Origin: Hymenobacter swuensis DY53
GTDB lineage: Bacteria; Bacteroidota; Bacteroidia; Cytophagales; Hymenobacteraceae
Assembly: GCF_000576555.1 (NCBI RefSeq)
Contig: NZ_CP007145.1
Span: forward strand, 744,001-808,000
Reading direction: 5' to 3'
Length of the DNA stretch: 64,000 nucleotides
The first letter of the stretch is position 1. Every line of letters begins with the position of its first letter. Below the pieces are notes generated by a model, which saw nothing but the letters and a program-made list of their open reading frames with translations, had not been told where the DNA came from and did not search any database. The translations under genes and the position numbers were made by a program. Shown here piece after piece: positions 18,386 through 27,800 of the stretch.

Positions 18386-19522
18386 TTATTTGGCGGCGGT
18401 AGGAGCCGTAGCGGGGGCGCCGGTGGTAATCTGGCCGCCGTCGCGGAGGCGGTTGAGGCCTTCGGTCACTACTTTGTCGCCGTCCTTGATGCCGTTCATT
18501 ATCACAATCTGGTCGCGGAGGCGGGGGCCGAGTTGCACTTTGCGCTGGTAGGCCTTGCTGCTGTCGCCGGCGATGAACACGAAGTTCTCGCCCATCTGCT
18601 CCACCACGGCCTTAAACGGCACCACCAGCCGGCGGCCCGACTGCCGGTTGAGCACGTTGAGCACGGTGCTCATGCCGTCCTTCAGCTCCCGCTTGGGGTT
18701 TGGGAACTGCACCCGAATCTGCACGGTGGCCGTCTGCTGGTCCACGCCCCGGTCGATGGCCAGCATCTTGCCGGGCTGGGCGTAGCGCGTGCCATTGGGC
18801 AGCATGAGGCGGAACGTGGAATCCTGACGGCCGCCGCTTTGGCGCTGCAAATCAGCGAAGCGGCTCAGGTCGGCATCCGGAATCACGAAGTCCACGCCCA
18901 TCGGGTCTTCGGCGCTGATGGTGTTGAGCAGCGTGGTGCCGGGGCTCACCTGCGCCCCCAGCCGCACCTGCGAAATGCCAATGCGGCCTGTAAACGGCGC
19001 GTTAATTACGGAATAGTCGAGGTCGGTGCGGGCCAGGGCCACGTTGGCCTGGGCCTGGGCCACCTGGGCCTGGGCGGTGGAGTAGCTGGTGGCGGCGTTG
19101 TCGACAATCTGCTTGGCAATGGCGTCCTGCTGGGCTAGCCGCTGGTAGCGGTTCAGGTTCACCTGAGCGTTCTGCACCACGGCCTGGGCGCTACGCAAAC
19201 CGGCCAGGGCCTGCTGGTAGGCGGCCTGGTACTTGCGGCGGTCAATCTCATAGAGCGGCTTACCCTTCTGCACCAGGTCGCCATCCTTGAAGTATATCTG
19301 GGTAATGAATCCGGCCACCTGGCTGCGCAGCTCCACGTTGTTGAGGGCTACTACGGTGGCGGGGTACTCATCGTAGTACACCGCGTCGGTGGTGCGGGCG
19401 GCTACCAGCGTAACGGGCGTGGCCGGCGGCGGACCGGCAGCTTTTTCGTCTTCTTTCTGGCCGCAGCTGGCCAACGCCAGCAGGCCGGCGGCGAAGGAAA
19501 GGCGGAGGAGGGTATGTGTCAT
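18386..19522 (-). CDS. RND efflux periplasmic adaptor lipoprotein
   Basis: The 378-residue membrane-fusion protein links the inner-membrane pump to TolC. A lipoprotein signal, LLALASC, anchors it in the inner membrane. The order is beta-barrel/lipoyl half (YPATVVALNNVELRSQVAGF), an alpha-helical hairpin rich in Ala/Gln (about residues 95-165), the second lipoyl half (NAPFTGRIGISQVRLGAQV) and a C-terminal membrane-proximal domain ending GLNRLRDGGQIT. It is the middle gene of the operon, with hairpin repeats on both sides. Confidence 0.93.
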   Translation of the reverse strand: MTHTLLRLSFAAGLLALASCGQKEDEKAAGPPPATPVTLVAARTTDAVYYDEYPATVVALNNVELRSQVAGFITQIYFKDGDLVQKGKPLYEIDRRKYQAAYQQALAGLRSAQAVVQNAQVNLNRYQRLAQQDAIAKQIVDNAATSYSTAQAQVAQAQANVALARTDLDYSVINAPFTGRIGISQVRLGAQVSPGTTLLNTISAEDPMGVDFVIPDADLSRFADLQRQSGGRQDSTFRLMLPNGTRYAQPGKMLAIDRGVDQQTATVQIRVQFPNPKRELKDGMSTVLNVLNRQSGRRLVVPFKAVVEQMGENFVFIAGDSSKAYQRKVQLGPRLRDQIVIMNGIKDGDKVVTEGLNRLRDGGQITTGAPATAPTAAK

Positions 19523-19625
19523 ATGAAAAGCAGGAGCAGCGGAAAGGATGAGGGTGCAGCGGCGGGCGGCGCGGGTGCCCAGGGTTGAAACCCTGGGCTA
19601 TGGATGGGTTGATATATGTCTCAGG

Positions 19626-19735
19626 ACGTTATGCTGAGCGAAGCTGGAGGCGTAGTCGAAGCATCTCAGCCTCTGGACTATCAAAAGCCTTACAACGAAG
19701 CGGTAGAGATGCTTCCGCTTCGCTCAGCATGACGG
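19626..19735. repeat. Intra-operon inverted repeat, GTCATGCTGAG / GCATCTC family, copy 1
   Basis: CGTTATGCTGAGCGAAG at the left and CTTCGCTCAGCATGAC at the right (ending 19733) are inverted, with GAAGCATCTC and GAGATGCTTC nested inside. The core GGTAGAGATGCTTC and CTCAGCATGACG recur at 38919-38964. It lies between the tolC-like and adaptor genes. Confidence 0.75.
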
Positions 19736-19749
19736 GGTAAAACGGACGC

Positions 19750-21108
19750 TTAATACTCTGTGGGCAGCTCGCCGAGGGCACGGAGCAGGTCTACTTTGCT
19801 GCTCAGGAGCTGGAAGAGGGCGGTATAATAGTTGAGCTGGGAAGTGCGCAGGGTGGTTTGGGCCACAATCAGATCGATATAGGCCCGGATGCCTTCCCGG
19901 TACTGCAGGTTGATGACGTTGTACACTTCCTTGGAGGCTTCCAGATTGCGCTTGCCCAGCATGTATTGCGTGTAGTAGCCCTTGTAGTTGGCCAGTGCCG
20001 TGGCGTACTCCGTGTTGATCTGGTTGCGGGTGTTGTTCACGTCCTCATCCAGGCGGGTGTTTTCGAGGCGGGCACGCCGCATGTTCTGGGTGCGCCGGAA
20101 ACCGGTGAAAATGGGTAAGCCAAGCTGCAAACCGGCGTAGGAGTTCGGGAAGCGCATGCGGTACTGGTCGCTCACCGAATTATTCTGATAGACTGAGTTG
20201 TAATTGCCAAACGCCGACAACGACGGCAGGAAACCCAGGCGGTAGTAATCCACTGTAATATCCTGCAACGACTTCTGCGTCTGAAGCTGCTGGATTTCGA
20301 TGCGGTTGTTAATATTCAGGGCCACGGCTGTGTCCATGGTGGCATCCATTTCCAGCTTCAGCGTGTCGTATTGCAGGGCCAACGGACGTTCCGGCGGCAG
20401 GCCCATCAGCTGCTTGAGGTAAGCCAGCCGCGCCTTAATGGCTTCCTGCGACTGTTTGCGGCCGGCCAGGGAGTTGTTGAGCGAAATTTCGGCCTGCAGG
20501 TACTCCGTTTTGTCGGCAATGCCGGTTTCGTAGCGGGCCCGGGCGTCGCGGTAATTGCGCTGGAGGCGGGCAATATCCTGGCTGAATACGTCGAGCTGAC
20601 GTTGGGCCAGCAGTACATCGTAGAAGCCCTTGCTCACGTCTGAAACCGTGGCAATCTTGACATTCACGGCATTTTGGGCGGCAGCCTGGTTGTTGAACCG
20701 CTTGCTGCGGGCGGCTAGGTACACGTCGTTGTTATAAATTACCTGCGTCCCGCTCAGCCCCACAGTCGTCACGTTGCGCACGCCCAGCTGGCGCGGGGTG
20801 GCAATGCCGGTGGTTGGGTCAGGGAAAACAGTGAAAGGCAGCTGGAAATAATGCTGGGCCGTGCCCTGGAGCCCTACCTGGGGCAGCCAAGCGGCCAACG
20901 CTACCTGGTTGTTGGCCTGCGTGATTTCCTGGTCGATGCGGGCCTGGCGTACCAGGGGCTGGTTTACCAGGGCCACATTCAGGCACTGCGCAAGGGTAAA
21001 CTCCTGGTTTGGCGGCAAAGAAGGAGTGACCGTCTGGGCCACGCTTACGCTGGGAGCAAGCCACAGAAAGCCCAGCAGCAGCCGGAGCGTCTGGTGTACG
21101 TAGTTCAT
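19750..21108 (-). CDS. TolC-family outer-membrane efflux protein
   Basis: The 452-residue protein is the outer-membrane channel of the tripartite pump. A signal peptide ends near SVAQ. The rest shows the two-fold repeat of long coiled helices typical of TolC, with FTLAQCLNVALVNQPLVRQAR at the start of the first repeat and EYLQAEISLNNS / YIDLIVAQTTLRTSQLNY in equivalent places. The ATG at 21108 begins directly before the signal peptide, so the 32-residue longer version is rejected. It is the first gene of the operon, followed by adaptor and pump. Confidence 0.92.
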   Translation of the reverse strand: MNYVHQTLRLLLGFLWLAPSVSVAQTVTPSLPPNQEFTLAQCLNVALVNQPLVRQARIDQEITQANNQVALAAWLPQVGLQGTAQHYFQLPFTVFPDPTTGIATPRQLGVRNVTTVGLSGTQVIYNNDVYLAARSKRFNNQAAAQNAVNVKIATVSDVSKGFYDVLLAQRQLDVFSQDIARLQRNYRDARARYETGIADKTEYLQAEISLNNSLAGRKQSQEAIKARLAYLKQLMGLPPERPLALQYDTLKLEMDATMDTAVALNINNRIEIQQLQTQKSLQDITVDYYRLGFLPSLSAFGNYNSVYQNNSVSDQYRMRFPNSYAGLQLGLPIFTGFRRTQNMRRARLENTRLDEDVNNTRNQINTEYATALANYKGYYTQYMLGKRNLEASKEVYNVINLQYREGIRAYIDLIVAQTTLRTSQLNYYTALFQLLSSKVDLLRALGELPTEY

Positions 21109-21426
21109 AGGAAGGAAAAAGCAGTTACTCCGATACGTAACTGGACGGTTCAGGGCTGGGCGACCCAAGACAAGCGGATAGAGCGGATGCCCCGATGGAC
21201 ACATACGGCCGGGGGAGGCTGCACGAAGGGCAAAGGCCGAAGCCGGTGGGCGGACTCCGAGTAGTAGCAGGGCGGAAGCTGGTTAAACCTGCCGGCCGCC
21301 GAAAGGTTTTGCAGAGTTTTTACGAAACGGCCTGACAGTGCCGCCTGGCTCATGGCAAGTAGAAGCAGCCGCTGGACCGGAGCCGTTCGGTTGCTTGGAC
21401 TCAATTCGCGCTGCTGCGTGAGCGGC
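21109..21426. other. 318-base gap without a convincing gene
   Basis: This gap separates the pbpC stop from the efflux operon start, both on the minus strand. It must contain the efflux operon promoter, but no clear -7 box, operator palindrome or terminator was found. Short open frames are present on both strands; none has family-like sequence. Confidence 0.5.
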
Positions 21427-23733
21427 TTATTCCAGTTCCGTCACCGTCACCAGCACATCGGTGTTGCGGCCGTGGTCATCGGCACAGGATATTTTGAGCG
21501 GACCGGCCGACGGGCGGAAGAATACTCGTTCGGTGGCTTTGGCGGTGCGCAGAAATTGGTCGTTGATGTACCAGTGCACCTGGCGTACCTCGTTGTCGGT
21601 GGTGCAGCTAAGCAGGAGCTGCTGTTGCTCGCGCCGGTTGAGCACGTACTCGGTGTTGGCGGTGGGCGAGGTGATAGTGGGGGCCAGCTCCTGGCCGCCG
21701 CGCACCCGCTGGCACTGCGGATTGTGGGGCGGCAGGCGGCGGTACGGAATGCCCTGGGCCTCCTTATAGGCCGCTACCTCCGGCAGCAGATTCGGATATA
21801 GCTCCCGACGGTAGCCGGCCGCCGGCGCGCACGCCCGGCAATACGTGAAGCTGCCATCTTCTGACACCAGCACCTCGCGCTGATGCTGGCACCGCTGCCC
21901 GCTGCTCACGCTGGGTAAAAAGTAGTCGATGATTTGATTGGGGCAGTTTTCACCGGGTACCAAGCCGCTTTCGGCGCATACCAGCCGAAAATCCAGCGCG
22001 GCCGGGGGCGCAAACCAGTCGTTGGGCGAGTTGTAGGCCAGGGCGTTGAACAGGTCGAACAGCAAAGGCGTGGCCACGTCGGCGCCTGTCAGGGCCGGGC
22101 TGCCCTGCCCGCTGAAGTTGCCCAGCCACACGCCAATGGTGTACTCTCGGTTGTAGCCGATGCTCCAAGCGTCGCGGCGGCCGTAGCTGGTGCCGGTTTT
22201 CCAGGCCACTTTGGGCAACCGCATGCTGCTGGCGGTGCCCAGCGGCAGGTCAGGGCGGGTAAGCTGGGCCAGAATATCAGTGGTTAGAAAAGCTGCCGAC
22301 TCCGTAATTAGAGGTGTGGTGGATTGGTGTTGCTTCGTGGATACGAACTGCAACGGCGCAAACTGTCCGGCATCGGCCAGCGTCACATACAGATTTGTCA
22401 GTTCTTCCAAACTAGCCCCGCAGCCGCCCAAAATGCTGCTCAAACCCAGCTGGGTGCGGTTGCGCGTGACGCTGCGGAAGCCAGCCTGGCGGAGCTTGTC
22501 GGTGAAGGCGGGCACGCCGAGTTGGTTGAGCACGCGCACAGCCGGGATGTTGAGGGAGTAGGCCAGAGCGCGCTCCAGCGTCACTTCGCCGTTGCAGTGC
22601 TTGTCGAAGTTCTCGGGGCGGTAGCCCTGGAAATTGGTGGGCACGTCAGGCAGCAGCTGTTTGGGCGTGACGAGGCCCCGGTCCATGGCCAGCGCATACA
22701 GAAACGGCTTGAGCGTGCTGCCCGGCGAGCGAACCGCCACCACGCCGTCGTTCTGGCCCTGGCCCACGAAGTCGCGGAAATCGGCCGAGCCCACGTAGGC
22801 TTCCACCTGCCGGGTGCGGTTGTTTACCACCAGCACGGCGGCCTGCGAGATACCCAATTCGCGCAGACGGCGCACGTAATTGCGGGTGAGGTCCTCGGCC
22901 TTGCTTTGCTTTGCGCGCTGCAGGCTGCTACGGATGATGGCCGCGTGCGGAAACTGCCGCACCAGCCGCCGCGCCAGGTGCGGGGCCTGGGTGGGGGCAG
23001 GGTGGCGCTGCACGTCCAGCGGCTCCAGCAGCGCATCTGCTACGTCTTGTGCTGGAAATAGTCGCGCTGCTCCGAAACGCCGCAGCCACCGGTTACGCTC
23101 CCGCAGCACAGCCGCGTTGTTCTTGCCCAGTACCAGCCCCCGCGGCCGGTTCGGGATGATGGCCAGCGTCACGGTCTGGGCCAAAGAGAGGTAGTCGGGT
23201 GTTTGCTGGAAGTAGAGCAGCGCGGCCGATTTTACGCCTTCCACGTTGCCGCCGTAGGGCACTAGGTTCAGGTAGAGCTGCAGAATCTCGTCTTTGCTAT
23301 AGTGGGCTTCCAACTGCACGGCTCGGGCCATTTCCAGCAGCTTGTTGGGGAACGTGCGCTCCTTGGGTTCCAGCAGTCGGGCCACCTGCATGGTGATGGT
23401 GCTGGCTCCAGTGGTGCGCCCCGTGCCAAACACATTGCGCCCGGCCGCCTGCACCAGCGCCAGCGGGTTCACCCCAAAATGCCACCGAAACCACCGGTCT
23501 TCCTTCTCAATGATGGCCGCCCGCAGCACCGGCGTAATCTCGCGCAGCTCCGTCTTCATCCGCCACTTCTGGGTGGGGTTGAGGTAGGCATGCAGCACTG
23601 ATCCATCGGCGGCCAGCACAATGGGCGAGTACTGCGGCGTCGGCGGCACCGGAAACGCCCAGTCCAGCCCCAGCAAAAGCAGCAGCAACAGGCCGAAACC
23701 CGCCAGAACACGCCATCGGATGCGGTAATGCAT
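21427..23733 (-). CDS. pbpC: Penicillin-binding protein 1C (glycosyltransferase / transpeptidase)
   Basis: The 768-residue bifunctional cell-wall synthase is anchored by one N-terminal helix (residues 8-27). The GT51 domain follows, with IIEKEDRWFRWHFG (catalytic Glu near 77), then GASTITMQVARLL. The transpeptidase domain has SxxK at Ser339-Lys342 (SPGSTLKPF), an SLN triad (YSLNIPAV) and KTG in WKTGTSYGRRDAW. The C-terminal PBP1C-type beta domain ends the protein. Bacterial PBP1C genes commonly sit with an alpha-2-macroglobulin gene; here that gene is three positions upstream on the same strand. Confidence 0.93.
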   Translation of the reverse strand: MHYRIRWRVLAGFGLLLLLLLGLDWAFPVPPTPQYSPIVLAADGSVLHAYLNPTQKWRMKTELREITPVLRAAIIEKEDRWFRWHFGVNPLALVQAAGRNVFGTGRTTGASTITMQVARLLEPKERTFPNKLLEMARAVQLEAHYSKDEILQLYLNLVPYGGNVEGVKSAALLYFQQTPDYLSLAQTVTLAIIPNRPRGLVLGKNNAAVLRERNRWLRRFGAARLFPAQDVADALLEPLDVQRHPAPTQAPHLARRLVRQFPHAAIIRSSLQRAKQSKAEDLTRNYVRRLRELGISQAAVLVVNNRTRQVEAYVGSADFRDFVGQGQNDGVVAVRSPGSTLKPFLYALAMDRGLVTPKQLLPDVPTNFQGYRPENFDKHCNGEVTLERALAYSLNIPAVRVLNQLGVPAFTDKLRQAGFRSVTRNRTQLGLSSILGGCGASLEELTNLYVTLADAGQFAPLQFVSTKQHQSTTPLITESAAFLTTDILAQLTRPDLPLGTASSMRLPKVAWKTGTSYGRRDAWSIGYNREYTIGVWLGNFSGQGSPALTGADVATPLLFDLFNALAYNSPNDWFAPPAALDFRLVCAESGLVPGENCPNQIIDYFLPSVSSGQRCQHQREVLVSEDGSFTYCRACAPAAGYRRELYPNLLPEVAAYKEAQGIPYRRLPPHNPQCQRVRGGQELAPTITSPTANTEYVLNRREQQQLLLSCTTDNEVRQVHWYINDQFLRTAKATERVFFRPSAGPLKISCADDHGRNTDVLVTVTELE

Positions 23734-23795
23734 AGCAGCGGCAAGATAAGGGCTTCGGCTCGGGCTCCGTGAGCCGAGTAGTGGTGTAAACGAGC

Positions 23796-24125
23796 TTACT
23801 GTGCGGCCTGGTCGCGGCGGCGGCGGGCCCGGAGCGTATTAAAGCGTTGTTCCAAATCCTCAGTGCTGATGAAAAAAGCTGGGTTAGCATCAGCATCCCG
23901 CAGGGAATCCAGCAAGGCTTTAGCCGGGGTGTACTGCCGCTGATTGATAAGCGCATCGGCCCGTTGCAACGTCTGCTGACCCCGGACAGCGGCTTCCGGA
24001 CTATCGGCTTCCCGCGTCACGTTTCCCCGGCCATCAGTACGGAAATAAAAGTAGTAGCCCATCCACAGAATCATCCCGAAGAACATGACTAGGATGGAAA
24101 TCAGAATAAGACGAAAGTTGATCAT
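23796..24125 (-). CDS. Small single-pass membrane protein
   Basis: The 109-residue protein starts with a hydrophobic helix (residues about 4-27, ending YYFYF), then a polar, helical tail with many Arg/Asp/Ala residues. No family is recognised. The tail contains the TPR-like element QRADALINQRQYTPAKALLDSLRDAD, suggesting a protein contact. It lies 62 bases upstream of pbpC on the same strand, so it may act at the envelope with PBP1C. Confidence 0.6.
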   Translation of the reverse strand: MINFRLILISILVMFFGMILWMGYYFYFRTDGRGNVTREADSPEAAVRGQQTLQRADALINQRQYTPAKALLDSLRDADANPAFFISTEDLEQRFNTLRARRRRDQAAQ

Positions 24126-24242
24126 TGTTGAGGAAAGAATGAGTTATAAAAGGATTGGGCGTACTACTGAGTTAGCTACAGTCTTGAATTTTGACAGTGC
24201 ATTTTACAACGTGGAAACCCTGTTTAAGAGAAGTATAAGTGG

Positions 24243-24704
24243 TTAAGGTCGAATTAATTCATGGCGTGAAATCTGACCATGCTCGAAGTAGATGGTAAGC
24301 ATGGCAGGACTGCTACCAAGAAAGCTCGGTTCCTCTCCTAACTCATACGTCCATGCGTCAGTGTTTTCACCAACATCCGGCTTTCCCAACAGAGACAGCG
24401 CCTGTGACTTGGGAAGATTTCGTAGGATACCAGAATCTACAAGATCCTGTACCTTGGTGTACCGAGCGGTTGGTTGAGCTACCCAGTGCTGAGGGATGAA
24501 TGACTGTCGGGGATAAGAATAGGCTACCCAGCCGAAAGTGGCAATTCCACCGATGAAAATTAGCAGCGTCAGTAAAAAGCTATTGGCAAGAATAACCGCT
24601 TTCCTGTGCCAGCCTGAGAACGGAAATCTGCGAGTAAGCACATAGCCCGCCCAAATACCTCCAGCAAGAGAAAAAGGTAGCCAGATCAGTAGAATGCTAA
24701 TCAT
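24243..24704 (-). CDS. Membrane protein with a BamE/SmpA-like C-terminal element
   Basis: The 153-residue protein has two N-terminal hydrophobic segments (about residues 3-24 and 37-63). The soluble part holds LRNLPKSQALSLLGKPD, then WTYELG and a final strand. This order resembles the short alpha-beta repeat of BamE/SmpA-type proteins (helix, G-x-P, then W/Y-x-Y strand); the match is by eye only. Local base composition is lower in GC than pbpC. It may be co-transcribed with the genes on either side. Confidence 0.55.
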   Translation of the reverse strand: MISILLIWLPFSLAGGIWAGYVLTRRFPFSGWHRKAVILANSFLLTLLIFIGGIATFGWVAYSYPRQSFIPQHWVAQPTARYTKVQDLVDSGILRNLPKSQALSLLGKPDVGENTDAWTYELGEEPSFLGSSPAMLTIYFEHGQISRHELIRP

Positions 24705-24736
24705 CTAAAAAGTAGATAGTACGGTGTGAAATATAT

Positions 24737-24823
24737 TCATCCTGAGCTGAGCAAGGGACCTTATCATGTCACGTCTGGATTATGACGTAACATGATAAGG
24801 TCCTTTACTCTGCTCAGGATGAC
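24737..24823. repeat. Intergenic inverted repeat, GTCATCCTGAG family, copy 2
   Basis: TCATCCTGAGCTGAGC and GGGACCTTATCATGT on the left are inverted as ACATGATAAGGTCC and GCTCAGGATGAC on the right, making one long stem with a few mismatches. It shares the end word and the AAGGTCC core with the element at 800-917. It lies immediately downstream of the alpha-2-macroglobulin gene and may end its transcript. Confidence 0.8.
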
Positions 24824-24832
24824 AACTTCTGT

Positions 24833-27800
24833 TTACCGCACCCGCACCACGCCGCTGCCGGCGTAGCTGTGGTACTCGGCATTGTACATGGCGTCGGCGC
24901 TGACGGGGCCTAGCTTGAAGGTGCCTTTTGAGACGGCGCGGCAGAGGTAGTAGAACGATTTGGGCTGGGGCGTGACGGTGGTGAAGAGGTTGATTCGGTC
25001 GTCGCGCACGTCGAGGTAGTCGGGTTGGGCGGCGTCGGTGGCCCAGGTGATGTCGCGCACGGCGCCGATGCGCGGGTTTTCGATTTCCAGGCCGGCGGGG
25101 AGCAGGTCGGTGATGGCTACGTTCTTGACTTCCCCGGCCGACTCGGCCGACTGGATGGTGATTTTCACCACTACTAAATCATTCTGGCGGAAGCTGGTGC
25201 TGCCTACGGGCTGGCCGGTGCGGTTGAGGAACTGGCGGCGCACTTGCAGGTAGGCATCTTCCTCGCGCACTTGGCCGGTGGGCGAGATACCCTCGGTTTC
25301 CCAGAAGTAGTAGAGGCTGCCTTTGCCGCTGGTGCGCAGGGCCAGCTGGCGGTTGGCCACGTTGCTTACCGTGAGGTCCTTGCCCGAGAAGTTGCCGATG
25401 GCCTTACCATCCGCCAGCAGACTGGCCGTGACGGTGCTGCCGGCGTTTTTCTTAGCCAGCTTGCCCAGGGCCAGCAGCGCGAAGGCGCGTTCCTGGGTGC
25501 TGAGCCAGCCGGCCTGCTTCACCTGGCGGCTGAGCTGGCGGGCCAGGATGTTTACCTGGGCATTGGCCGGGTCGGCGGCGAGCAGGGCGTTGAGCACCAA
25601 AGCCTCGTCGCGGATGGGGGAGGAGAAAGCGCCATCGAGCTGGCGGCCGGCAATGGACTGCACCCCGAAGCGGGTGGGCAGGGCCTCCCGGTAGCTGCGC
25701 TGGTTGCCGCTCAGGGCGAAGGCCGCCGCCAGGAGGTAGCGGGAGTCTTCGGGCAGCAGCTTGCGGTTGGCTTTGTAATAGTTCAGGCCCACGGCATCGG
25801 GGCGGCCAGCCAGGGCCAGCACGTAGAGCGAATAGGCAATTTCCTTCTTGGCCAGCGTCACGGGTTGAATCACGCCGCCGGTCTGGATGATGTTGTAGGT
25901 GTCGGTTTCGCGCTTACGGACGCGGGCCTGCAGGTAGCGAAGCACCCGGTCCAGCACGTTCTTGTTCACGTCGAAGCCGGCTTGTTGGGCTTCCAGCAGG
26001 AAGTGGGCGGCGTAGGCGGTGGCCCACCAGTTGTCGTAGTCGCCGCCGGGCCAGTAGCTGAGGCTGCCGTTGTACATCTGCTGGGCTTCCACCTTGCGGA
26101 TGGCTTCCTGCACGTGGTAGTTGGGGTTGAACAGACCGGCCTTGCCCGTTTTGCCGGTTTTCTGACCCAAAGAAGCGGCCAAATCACCGTAGTACAGCTG
26201 CGGGAAAGCGGCCGACACGGTTTGCTCCAGGCAGCCGTAGGGGTATTGTAGCAGGTAGCGCAGGTCCTTGGCAAACTCCGTCATCGGCGAGCGGCTCACC
26301 ACCAGTTGGCTCCGCAGGGAGGAAGGCAGGAAGTCGGTGCGCAGGTTCAGCTGCTGGGCCGCGCCGCCCGCCACCACGCCCGCCCCCGTGCGCTTCTGCA
26401 GCGGCGAAGCGGGGCGGATGGGTAGTTCGATGGTTTCGGTGAAGGTTTCGTTTGTTTTTGAATTCTTAACTGTAATTACAACGCTACCAGTGCCAATAGA
26501 TGGCTTGGCATTAACCCGGAAGCTAATGCGTTTCTCTGTGTTGGGAGGAAGCTTAACAGCATATCCAGCCGGTTCTACCTTGTTTGGCAAAGAGCCATCT
26601 TGAATTAAGGATTCAGCTGATGCAAGAGGGCCAGTGAGCTGTTTCTTGACCATAACCCACATTTCCTTACCCGTCGTATTCGTCAGCGTTATGGGCACGT
26701 CAATCGTATCGCCGGGGCTGAGGAAGCGGGGGAGGGTCGTTGAAATAACCACCGGGTCGGCCACTTTCATGGTATGTTCGGCCGAGCCGAAGGCGTCGCC
26801 TTTGTAGGCCACGGCCATGATGCGGATGGCCCCGCTGAACTGCGGGATTTGCAGCTTGTAGCGCACCTTGCCGCTGGCGTCGGCGGTGAGCACGCCGCTC
26901 CATTTGGCCAGCAGGCGCACGCGGCGGTTGGGCACGGGCGTGGTGCGGCGCGAGAGGTCGTAGCCGTCGCCGCCGGTGCTGCTGGTGCCCAGCTCGGGCA
27001 GCAGGAAGGGGTACACGTCGTAGGCCTGCACTTCCAGGGCGCGCTTCTGGTAGAAGTAGCCGTAGGGGTCGGGCGTGCGGTAGTCCTTCATCTGCAGAAT
27101 GCCCTCGTCCACCATGGCCAGCGTCACCTGCGCGCCGGGGGCGGTGGTCACTTCAATGGTCTGGGCGGTCTGGGAGCGGCTTTGGGCGGGGGCTTTGATG
27201 GCGACTTGCAGGCGCGCGCCGGGCTTTTCCACCGTGAGCGGCACGAAGCCCCGGGCCACGGTGAGGGGCAGGCGGTTGTCCTTGATTTCGCGGATGGCGG
27301 TGGCCGTCACGTAGATGTTGGGCACGTGGTTGCCTCGGATGGGCACGTCCACCTTGGCCGATTTCTCGTCGGTGGTCACGTAGAAATGGTCGAGCACCCT
27401 GTCTCGCTCCACGGTTACGAGCACGCGGCCGGAGAAGGGCGTTTTCAGCAGCAGGTGGGCCACGTCGCCGGGCTGGTACTTGGGCTTGTCAGCCTCAATG
27501 GTCACCTCGCCCTCGTTGTTCACCTCGAAGGAGTTGCTCTGGGTGTCGCCGTAGCCGTAGGCGTACACGCGCCGGGCCACGTAGGTGCTGGCCCCGGGCC
27601 GCGCCACCCGGATTTCGTACTCGCCGGAGTAGGTGGGCGAGAAGCCTAAGTTGGCATCGGACGTACTGCTGCCGTACACCGGAATGGTGCGGTTGAGCAC
27701 CACTTCCTCGCGCTTCTGCGAGTTGTACACGTAGCGGCCGCCCTGGCGCTCAATCACCGTTTCCCAGAGCAGGCGCACGATTTGCACCTGTGCCTGGGCC

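Noticed and set aside
21150..21404. 84-codon frame between pbpC and the tolC-like gene
   Set aside because: No start context or family signal; the gap is better explained as promoter DNA.
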